Shown here: positions 7,579 to 8,713 of the stretch, piece by piece
Position numbering within the stretch: position 1 is the stretch's first letter
Layout: each line of letters starts with the position of its first letter
Assembly: GCA_023428515.1 (NCBI GenBank)
Contig: JAEYXI010000561.1
Coordinates: 1-8,713, forward strand
Length of the DNA: 8,713 nt
Source: Pseudomonadota bacterium
GTDB lineage: Bacteria; Pseudomonadota; Alphaproteobacteria; Rhizobiales; Rhizobiaceae
Reading direction: 5' to 3'
Notes under the pieces: model-generated
What the model saw: the letters and a program-made list of their open reading frames with translations, nothing else
Told to the model about the DNA's origin: nothing
Databases searched by the model: none
Translations under genes and position numbers: made by a program

Positions 7579-8628
7579 ATGCGCTACAACCAGCTTGGAA
7601 ACACCGGCCTTTTCGTTTCGGAAATCTGCCTCGGCGCCATGACCTTCGGCCCGGCAGGCGAGAACGGACTGTGGGGCTCGATTGCCAGCCTCGACCAGAA
7701 GGGCGTCGACGAGATCGTCGGCCGTTCGGTCGCCGCAGGCGTCAATTTCTTCGACACGGCCGACATTTATTCATTCGGCAAGTCGGAAGAGTTGCTCGGC
7801 CAATCCATCCGTAATCTCGGCCTGAAGCGCGAGGACGTCGTCATCGCCACCAAGGTGCACGGCACGATGGGCGAAGGGCCCAACCAGCGCGGCTCTTCAC
7901 GTGGCCACATCATGGATTCGGTCGAGGGCAGCCTCAAGCGGCTGCAGACGGACCACATCGACCTCTACCAGTTGCACGGCACAGACACGGTGACGCCGAT
8001 CGAGGAGACGCTGCGGGCGCTGGACGATCTCGTTGCCAGCGGCAAGGTGCGGTATGTCGGCGTCTCCAACTGGCAGGCATGGCGCATCGCCAAGGCGCTC
8101 GGCATTTCCGAACGCAAGGGGTTTGCGCGCTTCGAGACGATCCAGGCCTATTATTCGATCGCCGGCCGCGATCTCGAGCGCGAGATCGTGCCGCTGATCA
8201 AAGAGGAAAAGCTCGGCCTGATGGTCTGGTCGCCAATGGCAGGCGGACTGCTGTCCGGCAAATACGGACCTGGCGCGCCGGGCAATGGCGAGGGCCGCCG
8301 CGCCACCTTCGACTTCCCGCCTGTGAACGAGGATCGTGCCTGGGCGGCGGTCGCAGAAATGCGCAGGATCGCCGAGAAGCACGGCGTCAGCGTTGCCACC
8401 GTGGCGCTTGGCTACGTGCTGGCGAAACCGTTCGTGATGAGCATCATCATCGGTGCCAGCCGCATGGACCAGCTGGAACAGAATCTTGCGGCGGTCGAGG
8501 TGAAGCTCGACGCCGAGGACATCGCGAGGCTCAACGAGGTGAGCGCGCTGCCGTCGGAATATCCGGGCTGGATGCTGGAACGGCTCGGCGGAGACCGGCG
8601 ACCGCAGCCTTTCGTGCCGAAGGCCTGA
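7579..8628 (+). CDS. Aldo/keto reductase
   Basis: A 349-residue (beta/alpha)8-barrel NADPH-dependent oxidoreductase of the aldo/keto reductase superfamily, reducing aldehydes or ketones to alcohols in the cytoplasm. The N-terminus MRYNQLGNTGLFVSEICLG is typical. The catalytic tetrad is complete: D59 and Y64 in FFDTADIYSFG, K92 in IATKVHG and H133 in LYQLHG. YVGVSNWQAW (~159-168) is the conserved strand-loop after the active site. WSPMAGGLLSGKY (~217-229) and IIIGASRMDQLEQNL (~289-303) form the NADPH-binding C-terminal signatures. It resembles the YajO/Tas-like bacterial group by eye, but the substrate cannot be assigned from sequence. It lies 92 bases after yggS on the same strand and has its own good Shine-Dalgarno; the two gene functions suggest no link. 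A GC-rich hairpin follows the stop codon. Confidence 0.95.
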   Translation: MRYNQLGNTGLFVSEICLGAMTFGPAGENGLWGSIASLDQKGVDEIVGRSVAAGVNFFDTADIYSFGKSEELLGQSIRNLGLKREDVVIATKVHGTMGEGPNQRGSSRGHIMDSVEGSLKRLQTDHIDLYQLHGTDTVTPIEETLRALDDLVASGKVRYVGVSNWQAWRIAKALGISERKGFARFETIQAYYSIAGRDLEREIVPLIKEEKLGLMVWSPMAGGLLSGKYGPGAPGNGEGRRATFDFPPVNEDRAWAAVAEMRRIAEKHGVSVATVALGYVLAKPFVMSIIIGASRMDQLEQNLAAVEVKLDAEDIARLNEVSALPSEYPGWMLERLGGDRRPQPFVPKA

Positions 8629-8647
8629 CCGTCCATGATGAGGCAGG

Positions 8648-8674
8648 CAGGCGGGACTGTCGCCCGCCCGCCTG
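8648..8674. terminator. GC-rich hairpin between convergent genes, candidate terminator
   Basis: CAGGCGGG (8648-8655) pairs perfectly with CCCGCCTG (8667-8674) around an 11-base loop. It sits 20 bases after the aldo/keto reductase stop and 4 bases from the stop of the minus-strand gene at the window edge, so it could serve both. The T-run is weak (TTGCTT on the plus strand), so intrinsic termination is plausible, not certain. A shifted 6-bp stem with a 7-base loop is also possible. Confidence 0.5.
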
Positions 8675-8678
8675 TTGC

Positions 8679-8713
8679 TTATTCAACCGAGACGATCTTG
8701 CCGTCTTCCCACT
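8679..8713 (-). CDS. C-terminal end of an unidentified minus-strand gene, cut by window edge
   Basis: Read on the minus strand, the last 35 bases give an open frame ending WEDGKIVSVE followed by TAA at 8679-8681. The residues look like a natural protein end with rhizobial codon choice. A convergent hairpin just beyond the stop supports a real gene end. Eleven codons are too few to name a family. Confidence 0.45.
   Translation of the reverse strand, partial: WEDGKIVSVE

Noticed and set aside
7895..7904. TTCACGTG core resembling part of a parS site.
   Set aside because: It lies inside the aldo/keto reductase coding sequence and the flanking GAAAC half is absent; a chance match.

Overview
The window reads as ordinary chromosome from a high-GC alphaproteobacterium, most likely a Rhizobiales member of the Mesorhizobium/Phyllobacteriaceae type. 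This is inferred from the strongly G/C-ending codons, the rhizobial look of LeuRS, LptE and PriA, and the gene neighbourhood; no rRNA or other marker gene is present to settle it. Coding density is very high. I see no tRNA, rRNA, insertion sequence, CRISPR array, prophage gene or toxin-antitoxin pair.

Layout. Bases 1-944 (minus) hold the N-terminal ~314 residues of the replication-restart helicase PriA, cut by the window edge. Divergent from it, 1037-2516 (plus) is a tight two-gene unit: a small transaldolase (MipB/TalC type) followed after 16 bases by a hydratase of the 2-keto-4-pentenoate hydratase/fumarylacetoacetate hydrolase family. Converging on it with only 8 bases between stop codons is a minus-strand unit, read leuS (4049-6682), lptE (3514-4062), then a Bug/TctC-type periplasmic solute-binding protein (2525-3490). 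leuS and lptE overlap by 14 bases; lptE and the Bug gene are 23 bases apart. Divergent from leuS across 141 bases is the PLP-homeostasis protein YggS/PLPBP (6824-7486, plus), then an aldo/keto reductase (7579-8628, plus). A GC-rich hairpin at 8648-8674 and the last codons of an unidentified minus-strand gene (8679-8713) close the window.

How the genes work together. Most are housekeeping and functionally independent: replication restart (PriA), pentose phosphate carbon exchange (transaldolase), leucyl-tRNA charging (LeuRS), LPS export to the outer membrane (LptE) and PLP handling (YggS). The two accessory-looking genes are the hydratase and the Bug protein. They lie tail to tail exactly where the transaldolase unit meets the leuS-lptE unit, and the Bug gene occupies the slot after lptE where holA is commonly found. 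This break in a conserved gene order is the most notable point. I found no convincing previously undescribed system; the other findings are refinements of function assignment and small candidate regulatory signals.
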